Source: Zhongshania aquatica (GTDB lineage: Bacteria > Pseudomonadota > Gammaproteobacteria > Pseudomonadales > Spongiibacteraceae). From it: a stretch of 35,630 nt of DNA. The stretch covers positions 1-35,630 of the forward strand of contig NZ_JANZNQ010000026.1 in NCBI RefSeq assembly GCF_027257955.1, given 5' to 3'. The position numbers and the translations under genes are program-made. Of the stretch, positions 34,604 to 35,630 are shown piece after piece; positions within the stretch are counted from its first letter, which is position 1; every line of letters begins with the position of its first letter. The notes below the pieces were generated by a model. That model was given only the letters and a program-made list of their open reading frames with translations. It was not told where the DNA came from and did no database searches.

Positions 34604-35452
34604 ATGAATTCAATCAAAAATTTGGAAGAGAACAGTGTCTACTGCAAACCAATTTTAGAAACATCGCCACACGCCGATATCATTACGAAAGTTAGGGGCT
34701 CCGTAATTACGTTTAAGAAAAATCTAGTTAATAACATAAATGAAAACCGGATTGTAAATTACCTGATTTGCTCTCTGACCACGTACTTTGAAACATTTCA
34801 CCCACATTTAAAAATTGCAGTGAAGTTAGAAGATAATTTTGATTCACTCAATCGTAAATCGAGACAATTTTTCTCTCAATTACTAGCCTACGGGGAGGAG
34901 GATATTGTAAATGAGTATTACGACCTTATGTGCAACGCTGCATCCTACCTAACCGCCGGAACACTTGAAGAAATTGACTTATTAGCCCACCAAGCGGAAA
35001 TAGAGATGTTTAGCGAGGAAGAGATTACATTCTTTGATAATTGCATTGGAGAGTTCATCTCGAATTATTCAGGCACTAAAATATCAAACCCATTTGATTG
35101 TCACCTTGGTTATTCTGGTTCCGGATTCATTCAACTCAAAGGTCGCTTTAAAAGAAGCACTCTCCATCAAATTGATAAAGGCCACACATCATCAATAGTT
35201 GAGATACACGGCTTTGACGACATTAGTAAGGAACTGCGCTGCACAATTGTTGAAGGCGATTTAAAAGGAAATAAAATAGCACTACATTCAAACTCACATG
35301 AAATATTTGTCCAGGCAGCACAGGGGTATATCAATGGCACCAAATTTAGCTGTCTATACAAAGAGAAAGTAAATATAGCGGGAGGAAAAAAAGTTGATGA
35401 ATTACTGGCGTTTAACGCTTTGAATAATGACAACCAATCAAAGAGACTATGA
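34604..35452 (+). CDS. Hypothetical protein, AT-rich, next to an insertion sequence
   Basis: 282 residues, soluble, no signal peptide or membrane segment. The first half (about 30-155) is helical and acidic; the second half (about 165-265) appears beta-rich with repeated short strands (SGSGFIQLKGRFKRSTLHQI, TSSIVEIHGFDDI, LRCTIVEGDLKGNKIAL). I do not recognise the family. The start ATG has AAGGAATGAGAA upstream. AT-rich codons and Asn/Lys/Ile-rich composition differ from the catabolic genes, and it sits 50 nt from the inferred IS end, which suggests horizontal acquisition. The beta-rich end could bind a ligand or a protein partner. Function unknown. Confidence 0.65.
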   Translation: MNSIKNLEENSVYCKPILETSPHADIITKVRGSVITFKKNLVNNINENRIVNYLICSLTTYFETFHPHLKIAVKLEDNFDSLNRKSRQFFSQLLAYGEEDIVNEYYDLMCNAASYLTAGTLEEIDLLAHQAEIEMFSEEEITFFDNCIGEFISNYSGTKISNPFDCHLGYSGSGFIQLKGRFKRSTLHQIDKGHTSSIVEIHGFDDISKELRCTIVEGDLKGNKIALHSNSHEIFVQAAQGYINGTKFSCLYKEKVNIAGGKKVDELLAFNALNNDNQSKRL

Positions 35453-35503
35453 ACATGATTTTCATCTCGCAGTTAATTAGGCCTCCATAAATTAAACATA
35501 ATT

Positions 35504-35630
35504 TGTAGAAGTCTCGATCTGATCTGACATATCTTCTTGAAGAAGAGAGAGTTACCCGTTTTGATAAAGGTGTCGAATCTTAAATCAAAACAAAAAGGTA
35601 ACTCTCATGCTCCATACTAGCAATCCCATC
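35504..35630 (+). mobile_element. Left end of an IS481-type insertion sequence (cut by window)
   Basis: TGTAGAAGTC starting at 35504 is a plausible terminal inverted repeat (begins TGT). A dyad TCTTCT/AGAAGA at about 35532-35546 and a longer pair GAGAGTTACC against GGTAACTCTC (about 35548 and 35597-35606) precede an ATG. The left border is inferred from this start only. The other end and any target duplication lie outside the window. Confidence 0.5.
35607..35630 (+). CDS. Start of an IS481-family transposase (partial)
   Basis: Only eight codons, MLHTSNPI, are present before the window ends. They match, as I recall, the start of IS481-family transposases whose N-terminus continues with a helix-turn-helix. 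AGGT sits upstream. The short length limits certainty. Confidence 0.5.

Overview
This window looks like a chromosomal segment of an aerobic gammaproteobacterium, probably a marine steroid or terpenoid degrader. That placement is inference. It rests on TonB-dependent receptors of the long IEEVIVTARK type, a canonical gdhA, Rnk/GreA-type proteins, an AraC regulator with the PF12625-type sensor domain, and many KshA-like Rieske oxygenases, flavin enoate reductases and short-chain dehydrogenases (SDRs). No rRNA, tRNA or CRISPR array was recognised.

Layout. (1) 330-3254 is a small integrative-element module: a divergent Cro/C1-type regulator, a strong sigma70 promoter with an overlapping inverted operator, an excisionase-like gene overlapping a DUF3596-type tyrosine recombinase, an MbcA/Xre-type antitoxin-like gene and an unknown gene. 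(2) 3255-8600 carries three divergent paralogues of the Rnk/GreA C-terminal family (3709-4107 +, 5529-5927 -, 8095-8493 -), each preceded by a hairpin about 80-100 nt upstream of its start. Three hairpin copies share a 5' box, GCCTTCCTCA, and an A-rich 3' box while their stem sequences differ. The second paralogue is the first gene of an overlapping trio that ends in an orphan IpdB-like steroid-ring CoA-transferase subunit. A small basic protein gene with a clear terminator and gdhA are also here. (3) 8980-15391 is a TetR-family regulator divergent from a four-gene set: old-yellow-enzyme (OYE)-type reductase, extended SDR, TonB-dependent receptor and an SDR that seems to start at ATC. (4) 16044-24736 is a tightly packed eight-gene minus-strand operon (membrane protein, SDR, KshA-like Rieske oxygenase, FadH/BaiH-like reductase, YtcJ-like amidohydrolase, SDR, SnoaL/BaiE-like protein, OYE), with a divergent AraC regulator at 24875-25960. 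(5) 26118-30682 (-) holds a second TonB-dependent receptor, a second KshA-like oxygenase and an SDR resembling Comamonas 3-alpha-hydroxysteroid dehydrogenase. (6) 31064-32757 (+) holds a luciferase-like flavin oxidoreductase and an SDR. (7) 32758-35630 is a decayed accessory edge: palindromes, a broken antitoxin-type gene, a ParD-like antitoxin without a toxin, a response-regulator-like scrap, an unknown 282-residue gene, and the left end of an IS481-type insertion sequence that runs off the window.

How the genes could work together (inference): two outer-membrane receptors import a hydrophobic polycyclic substrate, SDRs oxidise hydroxyls, Rieske oxygenases hydroxylate the ring, the SnoaL-like protein dehydrates, and the flavin reductases remove the double bonds. 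SnoaL + BaiH/FadH-like reductase + SDRs + KshA-like oxygenase + IpdB-like subunit most resembles aerobic steroid or bile-acid degradation with a bai-like dehydroxylation branch. The actual substrate cannot be read from sequence.
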